A DNA stretch of 23,738 nt from positions 1 through 23,738 of the forward strand of contig CAZAEB010000008.1 of the NCBI GenBank assembly GCA_964484095.1, in the 5' to 3' direction. The notes below the pieces were generated by a model. That model saw only the letters and a program-made list of their open reading frames with translations. It searched no databases and was not told where the DNA came from. The position numbers were made by a program, and so were the translations under genes. Shown here one piece after another: positions 1-6,499 of this stretch (the stretch's first letter is position 1; each line of letters opens with the position of its first letter). Source of the stretch: CAZAEB01 sp964484095. GTDB taxonomy: Bacteria; Patescibacteriota; Microgenomatia; UBA12405; BS750m-G30.

Positions 1-351
1 AACGGTTTTAATATCTGCACCCAGGAGACTCATGCCATAAAGGAGCATTTCTGACCTAGGCAAAAAATCAGAAATAACACTAGGATTTAATCCTGATCCC
101 ATTTCTCCTTCATAGGTAAATTGAGATCCATTATGTGGATAATCGGGACATAACAGTTCAACAATATCTACAGGTCCTTGTTCATTGTGACAACGATGAA
201 CATACTTAGACACATTCCTGCCAAACCTATCTCTCAGTGATCTTTTGCCATAAAAATATCCTTCGGGGATTTCTTCTGGATTGTATGGACTTATTGTCAT
301 GTCCAAATTATCACCTCTAGTTATTTCATGTTTATTAATTTCTGTCGTCAT
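1..351 (-). CDS. Unrecognised protein, N-terminal 117 codons only (runs off the window)
   Basis: An open frame starts at ATG 351-349 and stays open to base 1, so the gene is cut by the left edge. The visible part is soluble and has no signal peptide or membrane segment. Around residues 60-70 is GPVDIVELLCPDYPHNG, and near the edge LLYGMSLLGADIKTV, which looks like the start of an alpha/beta fold. I do not recognise the family. A faint resemblance to the N-terminal layout of DIT1/PvcA isocyanide synthases is a guess. Start choice is open: ATG 351 has no ribosome site, whereas TTG 306 and ATG 300 lie 4 and 10 nt after a good AGAGGTGA (318-311), so translation probably starts at one of these. 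It lies downstream of a TrpR-like gene and of an attenuator-like leader, which suggests a role tied to aromatic amino acids (inference). Confidence 0.7.
   Translation of the reverse strand, partial: MTTEINKHEITRGDNLDMTISPYNPEEIPEGYFYGKRSLRDRFGRNVSKYVHRCHNEQGPVDIVELLCPDYPHNGSQFTYEGEMGSGLNPSVISDFLPRSEMLLYGMSLLGADIKTV
311..318 (-). promoter_or_regulatory. Ribosome binding site favouring an internal start (TTG 306 or ATG 300)
   Basis: AGAGGTGA on the minus strand matches the anti-Shine-Dalgarno well. It lies inside the longest frame of the truncated gene, 4 nt before TTG 306-304 and 10 nt before ATG 300-298, while the first ATG at 351 has nothing comparable. Confidence 0.5.
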
Positions 352-369
352 AAAAATTCTATTACAAAC

Positions 370-398
370 AAAATAAAAAACCCTCCATTTCGGAAGGG
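370..398 (-). terminator. Intrinsic terminator in the leader of the truncated gene
   Basis: Read on the minus strand, CCCTTCC (398-392) pairs with GGAGGG (386-381) across the loop GAAAT, with one bulged T, and is followed by TTTTTTATTTT (380-370). This is a standard factor-independent terminator placed before the gene it would switch off. A competing partner for its left arm lies upstream at 448-442. Confidence 0.7.
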
Positions 399-460
399 CT
401 TGAGCACTTTCAACAATAACTTTGTAGTCTACAAGAAACTCCCCTTCCTTGAATTAAGGG
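392..460 (-). promoter_or_regulatory. Attenuator: mutually exclusive terminator and antiterminator helices
   Basis: Four segments can be read on the minus strand. Segment 1 is CCCTT (460-456); segment 2 is AAGGAAGGGG (450-441); segment 3 is CCCTTCC (398-392); segment 4 is GGAGGG (386-381). Segment 2 pairs either with 1 (CCCTT with AAGGG, or CCTT with AAGG) or with 3 (GGAAGGG with CCCTTCC, 7 perfect pairs). Pairing 2:3 destroys terminator 3:4. This is the classic layout of amino-acid biosynthetic attenuators. A further small hairpin, TTGTA/TACAA, lies between at about 435-423. The pairings are visible; their use is inferred. Confidence 0.5.
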
Positions 461-497
461 AACTTCGCCAGTCATAAAAGTCAATTCTTATAATCAT
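429..497 (-). CDS. Putative leader peptide of 22 residues with Phe-Tyr-Asp-Trp
   Basis: The frame starts at ATG 497-495, overlapping the TGA of the TrpR-like gene (ATGA), and ends at TAG 431-429. It reads MIIRIDFYDWRSSLNSRKGS followed by FL. Codons 7, 8 and 10 are Phe, Tyr and Trp. A ribosome waiting at Trp codon 10 (470-468) would cover attenuator segment 1 (460-456) and leave segment 2 free to form the antiterminator. A ribosome reaching the stop at 431 would cover segment 2 and allow termination. There is no Shine-Dalgarno site; translation could be coupled to the upstream gene. A second overlapping frame (475-410, 21 codons, MTGEVPLIQGRGVSCRLQSY then C) is a weaker alternative. No homology support is possible for such a short frame. 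Confidence 0.4.
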   Translation of the reverse strand: MIIRIDFYDWRSSLNSRKGSFL

Positions 498-769
498 TTT
501 GCTTTGTATTTATTTCTTTTCAAAATTTTAAATCTCCCAGCTTTTAATTCCCTTGAGCCTCTTGAAACTGTCGCCACTCCAACACCAAGATCACGTGCTA
601 TCCCATGATGGGATTGTTCTTGATTTAACCTCTTAACAATTTCAAGTCTCCTTGGTATCTCATCCAGCTCTTTTCGAGTAAGAATGCCTTCAAGGAAATC
701 CTTCATAAGTTTATAATTATTTATACTTAGGAATATCTCAATTAAATTTTTTAAGTATTTTTCACTCAT
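494..769 (-). CDS. TrpR/YerC-YecD family DNA-binding repressor
   Basis: The protein has 91 residues, close to the usual length of this family of small all-helical repressors, which includes E. coli TrpR (Trp-bound, represses trp genes and itself) and the poorly characterised Firmicute YerC/YecD. The helix-turn-helix at about residues 54-76 reads HGIARDLGVGVATVSRGSRE and is very close to the TrpR reading head (GAGIATITRGS), including the Arg-Gly of the Trp pocket. The TrpR serine four residues after that arginine is Glu here, so ligand binding by homology is not certain. PRRLEIVKRL precedes it, as in TrpR. The mRNA is probably leaderless: TATAAT (781-776) ends 6 nt before the ATG. A TrpR-like site sits in the promoter. 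The stop overlaps the ATG of a small leader frame. Confidence 0.85.
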   Translation of the reverse strand: MSEKYLKNLIEIFLSINNYKLMKDFLEGILTRKELDEIPRRLEIVKRLNQEQSHHGIARDLGVGVATVSRGSRELKAGRFKILKRNKYKAK

Positions 770-775
770 GAGGAT

Positions 776-803
776 ATTATACCATACTAGTACACTATAA
801 CAA
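776..803 (-). promoter_or_regulatory. Promoter of the TrpR-like gene with an embedded TrpR-like operator
   Basis: On the minus strand, TTGTTA (803-798), a 16-nt spacer and TATAAT (781-776) preceded by TGG (extended -10) form a good promoter. Transcription would begin at A769, the first base of the ATG. The spacer holds GTACTAGT (793-786), identical to the half-site of the symmetrised E. coli trp operator, and the perfect 8-bp palindrome TACTAGTA (792-785). A bound repressor would block the promoter, giving autoregulation (inference). Confidence 0.6.
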
Positions 804-932
804 GCTGATCACTGCAACCAAAATAATAATCCGACAGTTTTTAGAAACTGAAAAACATAGAATGGGTGCGTTATGAAACAAATAACCAAGACTGCCCTGA
901 AAATTGACTACTTAGATAAAGTAAAAAGAGAT
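804..932. other. Intergenic stretch between the RNHCP gene and the TrpR-like promoter
   Basis: No gene is seen. It holds a perfect 6-bp hairpin, CAGTTT-TTAG-AAACTG, near 835-850, without a clear T run on either side. The short hairpin CTAAG-CAGG-CTTAG (953-940) at the end of the RNHCP gene is followed on the minus strand by an AT-rich stretch and TTTTT near 922-926; it may be a weak terminator. I see no promoter other than that of the TrpR-like gene. Confidence 0.4.
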
Positions 933-1235
933 TTATTTACTAAGCCTGCTTAGCTCAATTATCTTTTCAAAATTATCGTCCGGAGAGGTTCTGTTCCAAT
1001 GTTTATGACCACATTCCTGGCAGTGATATAGAATTCTCCACTGATCGCCTTTTTTGCCAATCTCAGTCGGCTCCATTAACCCCTTACAATCTGACAATCT
1101 GTCTCCCTGATTAATGTCAACATGCTTTCCCCAAAGACAGTTAGGACAATGATCGGTATATCCATCCCCTTTGACTTTTTCTCCACAAACTTCACAAACA
1201 AAATCTTCTTTGGTTTTCAAAAACGCTCTGCTCAC
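933..1235 (-). CDS. RNHCP-domain zinc-ribbon-like protein
   Basis: The protein has 100 residues with eight cysteines in four CxxC/CxxxC-like pairs: CEVC (15-18), CPNC (30-33), a lone Cys near 50, and CQEC (72-75). The central block TDHCPNCLWGKHVDINQGDR followed by LSDCKGLMEP is the signature of the RNHCP domain family; this copy reads TDHCP instead of RNHCP. The family is of unknown function and probably binds zinc, with the ribbon suggesting contact with nucleic acid or another protein. It is the last gene of the trxA-trxB-tdh operon: its GTG start at 1235 directly follows the upstream TAG with no gap, so translation is probably coupled. Confidence 0.8.
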   Translation of the reverse strand: MSRAFLKTKEDFVCEVCGEKVKGDGYTDHCPNCLWGKHVDINQGDRLSDCKGLMEPTEIGKKGDQWRILYHCQECGHKHWNRTSPDDNFEKIIELSRLSK

Positions 1236-2186
1236 CTATTTAATTAAAGTTTCAATATTTTCCAGCATATCAACAGTCATTTTGGATAGATCAAAATCAG
1301 GCTGCCATCCCCAGTCTTTTCTGGCCTGAGAATCATCAATTATCTTTGGCCAGGAATCGGCTATTTTTTGCCTTTCGTCTGGCTTGTAGTCAATAGTAAA
1401 CTCTGGAATGTGCTTTTTAATCTCTTCTGCTAGTTCACTAACAGAAAAACTCATCGAGGCCAGGTTATAACTATGGCGAACGGTTAGTTTTTCCGGATCT
1501 GCACTCATAATATCAATTGTCGCTTTAACCGCATCCGGCATATACATCATCGGTAAAACCGTATCCGGACCGACAAAACAGGTGTAGTGTTTGTTTTTTA
1601 CCGCCTCGACAAATATCGCCACTGCATAATCCGAGGTCCCTCCTCCGGGAGGAGTTTTATAGCTTATCAGTCCCGGATAACGAAGACTTCTGACATCAAC
1701 GCCGTACTTGATAAAGTAATAGTTGGCCAGAAGTTCACCAGAAACCTTGCTAACTCCATAAATAGTACTTGGCTCTAAAATCGTCCTTTGAGGAGTGTTA
1801 ATTTTCGGAGTAGTCGGACCAAAAGCGGCAATTGAGCTAGGCCAAAAAACCCGCAGGCCCATATCTCTGGCCAAATCTAAAACATTTTTAAGACTTTCCA
1901 TATTAACCTTCCAGGCAAGGTCTGGTTTTTTCTCACCATGAGCTGACAAAATCCCCACCAAATGATAGACAACACCGACTTTGTATTTCTCAATCAAAAA
2001 CTGCAGGGCCTTTATATCAGTAGCATCAACCGTTTCGTAAGGACCTGTTTCTAAAATATCTTTATTAGGAACGGTTGAATGACCAGCAGCGATAACATTA
2101 TCTCCGCCAATTTTTTTTCGCAAATCAATGGCAAGTTCCGACCCCACCTGACCGGTAGCTCCGGTAATTAAAATTTTCTCATTCAT
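1236..2186 (-). CDS. SDR-type L-threonine 3-dehydrogenase (NAD-dependent epimerase/dehydratase fold)
   Basis: The protein has 316 residues, full length for the family. The N-terminal NAD site is GATGQVG (residues 9-15), and the catalytic tyrosine and lysine are in YGVSK (Y153, K157), with SS at 127-128. The middle part, with LRYPGLISYKTPPGGGTSDY and then LPMMYMPDA, is characteristic of the short-chain type of threonine dehydrogenase rather than of UDP-sugar epimerases, the nearest alternative. The expected reaction is L-threonine + NAD+ to 2-amino-3-ketobutyrate, in the cytoplasm. I see no 2-amino-3-ketobutyrate CoA ligase gene beside it. The start overlaps the trxB stop by 4 nt (ATGA), and the gene is third in the trxA operon. 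Confidence 0.82.
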   Translation of the reverse strand: MNEKILITGATGQVGSELAIDLRKKIGGDNVIAAGHSTVPNKDILETGPYETVDATDIKALQFLIEKYKVGVVYHLVGILSAHGEKKPDLAWKVNMESLKNVLDLARDMGLRVFWPSSIAAFGPTTPKINTPQRTILEPSTIYGVSKVSGELLANYYFIKYGVDVRSLRYPGLISYKTPPGGGTSDYAVAIFVEAVKNKHYTCFVGPDTVLPMMYMPDAVKATIDIMSADPEKLTVRHSYNLASMSFSVSELAEEIKKHIPEFTIDYKPDERQKIADSWPKIIDDSQARKDWGWQPDFDLSKMTVDMLENIETLIK

Positions 2187-3124
2187 TCCTCTTCTCCTTT
2201 TTTCAAATAATCAAAAACGTCTCGAGCGGCAACTGCTCCTTCAGCAGCGGCAGTGATAATCTGTCTAAACCCTCCCGATCCGGTAGTAAAATCACCGGCT
2301 GCCCAAATTCCCTCGACACTAGTTTGGCAATGATCGTCAATAACCACGAATCCTTTCGCATCCACCTTAAGACCTAAGGGTTCAACAAACTCCCGGCTGG
2401 GAATCTCGCCAATCTCAATAAAAAGACCATCTAGAGAAAGCCTGTCTTTTCCCTTAAATGCTTTATCCAAAACCACCCCTTCAAGTTTCCCATCCCCATA
2501 AAGATCAATAATATTAGCTTGATAAATAACTTCAATATTTTGTTTCTTCTCAAGACTTTTTAACCAGGCGGGTTCTGCTCTTAACTTATCGCCTCGGTAA
2601 ATAAGATAAACCTGGGGACTAATTTCAGAAAAATACAAAGCGGCTGTTACGGCGGCATCACTGCCGCCAACAACGCCGACTGTTTTTCCCTTAAAAAACA
2701 TTCCGTCACAAGTAAAGCAATAGGAAACTCCCTTACCTAAATAATCAGCCTCTTTTTCCAGACCTAATTTTCGCTTCTTTGTTCCAATCGCCAAAATCAC
2801 CGTTTTGGCCAAATATTCTTTGTCTTTTATCGTATGAATTTTAAAATAGTCTCCTTCTTTTTTAATATCAAAAACTCTCCCCTGTTCAAGTTTTGCTCCC
2901 GAGCTTAAAGCGCTTTGCTTGAATTTTGTCATTAACTCAAACCCGGTACACTCAGCTATCCCCGGGTAATTACAAATCTTGTCGGCTTCTATGATCTGGC
3001 CACCGAAAAACTCGGCTATTACCAGGCCATTTAGATTATAGCGAGCAGCATAAAGAGCCGCCGTCAACCCGGCCGCTCCTCCACCAACAATTAAAACATC
3101 ATATATTGCGTTTTTATCATCCAT
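2183..3124 (-). CDS. trxB: Thioredoxin reductase-like FAD flavoprotein
   Basis: The protein has 313 residues, the usual length. The FAD site is GGGAAG (14-19), the redox pair is CFTC (C136, C139), the second dinucleotide site is GVVGGSDAA (150-158), and the C-terminal FAD motif is IWAAGDFT. It is expected to reduce the thioredoxin encoded just upstream. One key motif is altered: the NADPH-specifying HRRxxxR of E. coli TrxB reads YRGDKLR here (176-182), so the usual 2'-phosphate contacts are partly lost. The electron donor may be NADH or something else (inference). The start overlaps the trxA stop by one base (TAATG), and the stop overlaps the next gene by 4 nt. Confidence 0.88.
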   Translation of the reverse strand: MDDKNAIYDVLIVGGGAAGLTAALYAARYNLNGLVIAEFFGGQIIEADKICNYPGIAECTGFELMTKFKQSALSSGAKLEQGRVFDIKKEGDYFKIHTIKDKEYLAKTVILAIGTKKRKLGLEKEADYLGKGVSYCFTCDGMFFKGKTVGVVGGSDAAVTAALYFSEISPQVYLIYRGDKLRAEPAWLKSLEKKQNIEVIYQANIIDLYGDGKLEGVVLDKAFKGKDRLSLDGLFIEIGEIPSREFVEPLGLKVDAKGFVVIDDHCQTSVEGIWAAGDFTTGSGGFRQIITAAAEGAVAARDVFDYLKKGEEE

Positions 3125-3447
3125 TATTTTTCTACGAGAGAATCAATTTTTTCCTGCAAAACTTCTTTGGGCTGAACTCCCATTATCTGCTCGGCAATTT
3201 TTCCATCTTTAAAAAAGATTATCGTTGGAATGCTTTGAACTCCGTATTTTGAGGCCATTTCAGGATTGTCATCAATATTAAGTTTGCCAACTTTTGCTTT
3301 GTTTTTATTATCATCAGCAAACTCATTAATAATCGGCCCCATAATTTGGCAAGGCCCACACCAGGGAGCCCAAAAATCTACCAAAACCAAGCCTTTATGT
3401 TCCAAAACATCTTTTTGAAAACTATCATCTTTAAATTCAATTACCAT
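3124..3447 (-). CDS. trxA: Thioredoxin
   Basis: The protein has 107 residues, a complete single-domain thioredoxin with the active site WCGPC (C30, C33) in the context DFWAPWCGPC and the conserved cis-proline in SIPTII. It is a cytoplasmic disulfide reductant that receives electrons from the reductase encoded next to it and passes them to targets such as peroxidases or ribonucleotide reductase. It is the first gene of a four-gene unit. It has a clear ribosome site, AAGGAG (3458-3453), 5 nt before the ATG, and its own promoter (3488-3496), so unlike many genes here it has a leadered mRNA. Confidence 0.95.
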   Translation of the reverse strand: MVIEFKDDSFQKDVLEHKGLVLVDFWAPWCGPCQIMGPIINEFADDNKNKAKVGKLNIDDNPEMASKYGVQSIPTIIFFKDGKIAEQIMGVQPKEVLQEKIDSLVEK

Positions 3448-3487
3448 TATTTCTCCTTGTTACTTAATTATTAATAGTTTTTCCAAC

Positions 3488-3496
3488 ATTATACCA
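3488..3496 (-). promoter_or_regulatory. Extended -10 promoter of the trxA operon
   Basis: TGGTATAAT on the minus strand is an extended -10. Transcription would start near 3481, giving a leader of about 34 nt with a Shine-Dalgarno site. A -35 at ideal spacing is not evident; TTAACA (3520-3515) is 21 nt away. Confidence 0.55.
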
Positions 3497-3529
3497 TACC
3501 CGTTTTTACTTATATGTTAAACAAAAAAA

Positions 3530-4738
3530 TTACTCATAACGAAGAGCTTCTATTGGAGAAAGTTTGGCAGCCTTGTTGGCAGGAATAACCCCGAAAATGA
3601 CTCCGATAAAAGCAGAAACGCCAAAGGCTAGTGCAATTGACCAAAAAGTCACCACCGCTGGGAAAAACCTGCTAATTGCTCCGATAATAAGATAACTTAA
3701 CCCCACTCCCGCCATTCCTCCGAGCACGGATACTAAAACCGACTCTAAAAGAAACTGGATCAAGATGTCTCTGGGGGCCGCTCCCACCGCCTTCCTTAAA
3801 CCAATCTCTTTTATCCTTTCAGTAACAGAAACAAACATAATGTTCATAATTCCCACTCCGCCAACAAGCAAAGAAATAGAAGCAATTCCAGCAAGAGCAA
3901 TAGTGATTGTGCTTAAAATACTACCAATCATAGAAAGAATCTGGGCTTGGTCAGCAACAGAAAAATCATCCTCTTCGTCATATCTTTTCGCTAATACTTC
4001 TTCTATTTTTTCTTTAGCATCTTCTATCTCATCTTCACTGGTTATTTCGGCAAGAAGCATGTAAAAATCATTCTCGCCAGTAATGTCCTGAGCTACCTTA
4101 TAGGGAAGATACGCAACCGCATCCGGATCATCTCCTAAACCGCCAACACCGCCTTTTTTCTCGGTCATTCCAATAATTTTCAGTTTTTCTCCTCCCATGG
4201 TTATCTTTTTACCCAGAAAATCTCCGTTATCAAACAGCTCCTCTATCACCTTGGCACCAACAACGACCACATTAGCTCCTCGAGATTCTTCAGCTCGATT
4301 GAAAAATCTGCCCTTTTCCATCTTGATATTCTGACCAGCAACAATATCAGTTGTTGATCCGACAATTTCAACTACAAAATCATTGCCGGCATACGAGACA
4401 GTTTCTCTGCTGGTTACTATCGGAGAAACACTAACAACATCTTTCACTCTTTCCACCGTGGCAACATCCTTAAAATCAAACCGCAAGGTGGTTGTAATTC
4501 CTGCTCCGCCAAATCCTCCTTCTCCAAACATATTTCCTGGCATTACGTAAAGCTTGTTTGCTCCCAAGCTCTCAAACTGTTCCTCAATATAAAATTTAAG
4601 ACCGTTGCCGATGGAGACCAATAAAACCACACTCATTACCCCAATGATCATTCCCAGCATTGTCAAAAATGTCCTTACTTTGTTTCTTTTTAATTGACTT
4701 AGGGCAATATTTAAAAAACAGGTGGTTGTTAATCTCAC
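3530..4738 (-). CDS. MacB-type ABC transporter permease (MacB periplasmic core + FtsX domain)
   Basis: The protein has 402 residues. A first membrane helix at about 20-45 (VRTFLTMLGMIIGVMSVVLL) is followed by a MacB_PCD extracytoplasmic domain to about 270, then three helices of an FtsX domain. The coupling segment contains GGVGIMNIMFVSVTERIKEIGLRKA (given in part: ERIKEIGLRKAVGA), typical of type VII ABC systems that use mechanical force rather than form a substrate channel. The start is GTG, overlapping the ATPase stop (GTGA). With the ATPase and the adaptor encoded upstream it forms a complete MacA/MacB-like set. The substrate is unknown; peptides, lipids or drugs are all possible. The gene ends in TAATTTTTTT with no strong hairpin. 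Confidence 0.88.
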   Translation of the reverse strand: MRLTTTCFLNIALSQLKRNKVRTFLTMLGMIIGVMSVVLLVSIGNGLKFYIEEQFESLGANKLYVMPGNMFGEGGFGGAGITTTLRFDFKDVATVERVKDVVSVSPIVTSRETVSYAGNDFVVEIVGSTTDIVAGQNIKMEKGRFFNRAEESRGANVVVVGAKVIEELFDNGDFLGKKITMGGEKLKIIGMTEKKGGVGGLGDDPDAVAYLPYKVAQDITGENDFYMLLAEITSEDEIEDAKEKIEEVLAKRYDEEDDFSVADQAQILSMIGSILSTITIALAGIASISLLVGGVGIMNIMFVSVTERIKEIGLRKAVGAAPRDILIQFLLESVLVSVLGGMAGVGLSYLIIGAISRFFPAVVTFWSIALAFGVSAFIGVIFGVIPANKAAKLSPIEALRYE

Positions 4739-5436
4739 TTTTCCTCCTTTGCGATCTTTCCATCAGAAAGATAAATTCTCCTGTCTCCTAGTTTAGCCAA
4801 CTTCTGATCATGAGTAACAAAAATCAAGGTTTTGCCGCTTCCCTTATACAAATCCAAAAGCAATTTATTAATTTCTTTGCCTGTTTTAGAGTCCAAATTC
4901 CCGGTCGGCTCATCGGCCAAAATAAACTTTGGATCACACATTAAAGCTCTAGCAATAGCCACTCTCTGTTGTTGACCACCAGAAAGCTGGTTAGACAGAT
5001 GGCTCATTCTATCTTTCAAGCCAACTTTTTTTAATATTTTTATTGCTCGCTCTGTGGCTTTTTCCTTTTCTAAATTTGGATTATATAAATATGGAAGCAG
5101 GACATTGTCTAAAACAGACGTTTTAGAAAGGAGATTAAATTGCTGGAAAACAAATCCTATTGTTTGATTGCGAAGCAAAGCCATTTTCCTCTCCGGAAAG
5201 CCGTTTATATTTTTACCTTCCACAAAAACATCTCCTTTGGTTGGTTTATCTAAAAGCCCCAAAATATGGAGCAGGGTTGATTTTCCCGACCCGGAAGGTC
5301 CAATAATGCTAATAAGCTCGCCAGGATTTATTTTCAAGGATATCCCGTCAAGCGCTCGAACAACCGTTTCTCCCATAAGATAGTATTTAGAAATATTTCT
5401 CAACTCTAAAATGGATTTTGAGGTTTTTCTAGCCAT
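4735..5436 (-). CDS. MacB/LolD-type ABC transporter ATP-binding protein
   Basis: The protein has 233 residues with a complete set of ABC motifs: Walker A GPSGSGKST (about 45-53), Q-loop FVFQQFNLL, signature LSGGQQQRVAIARAL, Walker B FILADEPTGNLD and H-loop VTHD. The FNLL after the Q-loop and the DEPTGNLD are typical of the LolD/MacB/FtsE group. It powers the permease whose gene overlaps its stop by 4 nt. The gene begins 8 nt after the adaptor gene. In MacB proteins of diderms the ATPase and permease are fused; here they are separate, as in monoderm systems. Confidence 0.93.
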   Translation of the reverse strand: MARKTSKSILELRNISKYYLMGETVVRALDGISLKINPGELISIIGPSGSGKSTLLHILGLLDKPTKGDVFVEGKNINGFPERKMALLRNQTIGFVFQQFNLLSKTSVLDNVLLPYLYNPNLEKEKATERAIKILKKVGLKDRMSHLSNQLSGGQQQRVAIARALMCDPKFILADEPTGNLDSKTGKEINKLLLDLYKGSGKTLIFVTHDQKLAKLGDRRIYLSDGKIAKEEK

Positions 5437-5444
5437 GAAAGAAA

Positions 5445-6476
5445 TCAGGAAGAAACAACCGTTTCTCCTTCTTGCAAACCAGTGGTAATCTCAATATCGT
5501 CATCTGTCTGCAAACCTGTCTCAACAGCTTTTTTCTCTTTTTCTCCATGAGAATCAATCACATAAACCCACTTTTCCTTATCACCATTAACAGAATCTAT
5601 CGGCACATACAAAGCATTTTTTCTTGTATCAATCATTACATCTCCTTCCCCCTCCATGCTCAGGCGAAACTGATGGTTGGTATTATCAATTCCGTCAAAA
5701 TCTATCTCAACCGGATATTTAGGACTGCCGGTACTGTTAACAGAAGAAAACCCAATTCTAATCACTTTACCGGAAAATGTTTTTTCCGGATAAGCATCAA
5801 TATAAACCGAAACAGTTTGTCCTTCCATGATATCAACCACCTCATCTTCATCCGCCTCAGCATAGAAAAAAATCGTTTTGGGATTAACCACCACAAATTC
5901 GGCTGTTGCCGGAGTAATGTTTACCCCAGAATTAGGCGCGTCAACCTTGGTTACTATTCCCTCGATAGGAGAGACCAAGGTCGCTAGACGAACTGACAAA
6001 TCAGCCAGCTCAACATCTAAAACTGCCTTGTTTAAGTCGAACTGATTTTTTTCCAATATTCTTTTTGTCTCGTCAGAAATTTCAAACCACTTGTCCTGAT
6101 ATTGATAGTCCTCCCGACCCTGCTCCCAATCCCATCGGTATTTAAGATAATCGTTCATCTCTTTTTCAAAACTTTTTTGCAAAGAGCGTTTATCCAAAAA
6201 AGCGAGTGCCTGCCACTTTTTTACAACATCGCCCTCTTTCACTCCCACCCAGGCCAAAAGGCCTGATCCTTGAAAACGAAGATTGGCTTTTTGATGAGCA
6301 TCAATAGAACCAGAAAGAGTGGTGATTTTCTCTAAATCGCCTCTTTTAACCTTTACTGTTTTAAACTCTTCTTTTTCGCTCTTTTTACTATAAAACGAAA
6401 AAGCAACTATTCCTAACACAAAAACAACTATTGCCAACCACCAGCGTTTTTTTAAAAAGGAAAATATTTTTTTCAT
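5445..6476 (-). CDS. HlyD/MacA-like efflux adaptor protein
   Basis: The protein has 343 residues. A basic N-terminus and one membrane helix (about 12-29, WWLAIVVFVLGIVAFSFY) anchor it with the rest outside. A lipoyl-like half-motif (ANLRFQGSGLLAWVGVKEGD at about 64-83), a short helical hairpin (about 100-160) and the second lipoyl half (LVSPIEGIVTKVDAP) follow, then beta-barrel and membrane-proximal domains. In diderms such adaptors reach the outer membrane channel; in a monoderm it probably gates or presents substrate for the ABC permease. The hairpin is short, fitting the absence of an outer membrane. The C-terminus ends early (ETVVSS), a few tens of residues shorter than many MacA proteins. 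A promoter lies upstream at 6506-6534. Confidence 0.87.
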   Translation of the reverse strand: MKKIFSFLKKRWWLAIVVFVLGIVAFSFYSKKSEKEEFKTVKVKRGDLEKITTLSGSIDAHQKANLRFQGSGLLAWVGVKEGDVVKKWQALAFLDKRSLQKSFEKEMNDYLKYRWDWEQGREDYQYQDKWFEISDETKRILEKNQFDLNKAVLDVELADLSVRLATLVSPIEGIVTKVDAPNSGVNITPATAEFVVVNPKTIFFYAEADEDEVVDIMEGQTVSVYIDAYPEKTFSGKVIRIGFSSVNSTGSPKYPVEIDFDGIDNTNHQFRLSMEGEGDVMIDTRKNALYVPIDSVNGDKEKWVYVIDSHGEKEKKAVETGLQTDDDIEITTGLQEGETVVSS

Positions 6477-6499
6477 TTTAGTAAGAATAATTTTGATAG

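Noticed and set aside
410..500. The leader region as a TnpB-type transposon end with a guide RNA, a T-box or a known riboswitch
   Set aside because: No transposase frame or terminal repeats are nearby, no T-box AGGGTGGNACCGCG block is present, and the alternative pairing with a short aromatic frame is explained more simply by attenuation.
3765..4064. Open frames on the plus strand inside the ABC permease, ValRS and oxidoreductase genes (also 8195-8440, 9596-9805, 9980-10312, 13829-14167)
   Set aside because: All are antisense or out-of-frame shadows of confidently identified genes and have no promoter or ribosome site.
5472..5987. A 171-codon open frame on the plus strand
   Set aside because: It is the complement of the adaptor gene (5445-6476), whose domains are clear. 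The translated product is rich in Asn, Ile and His without any recognisable fold.
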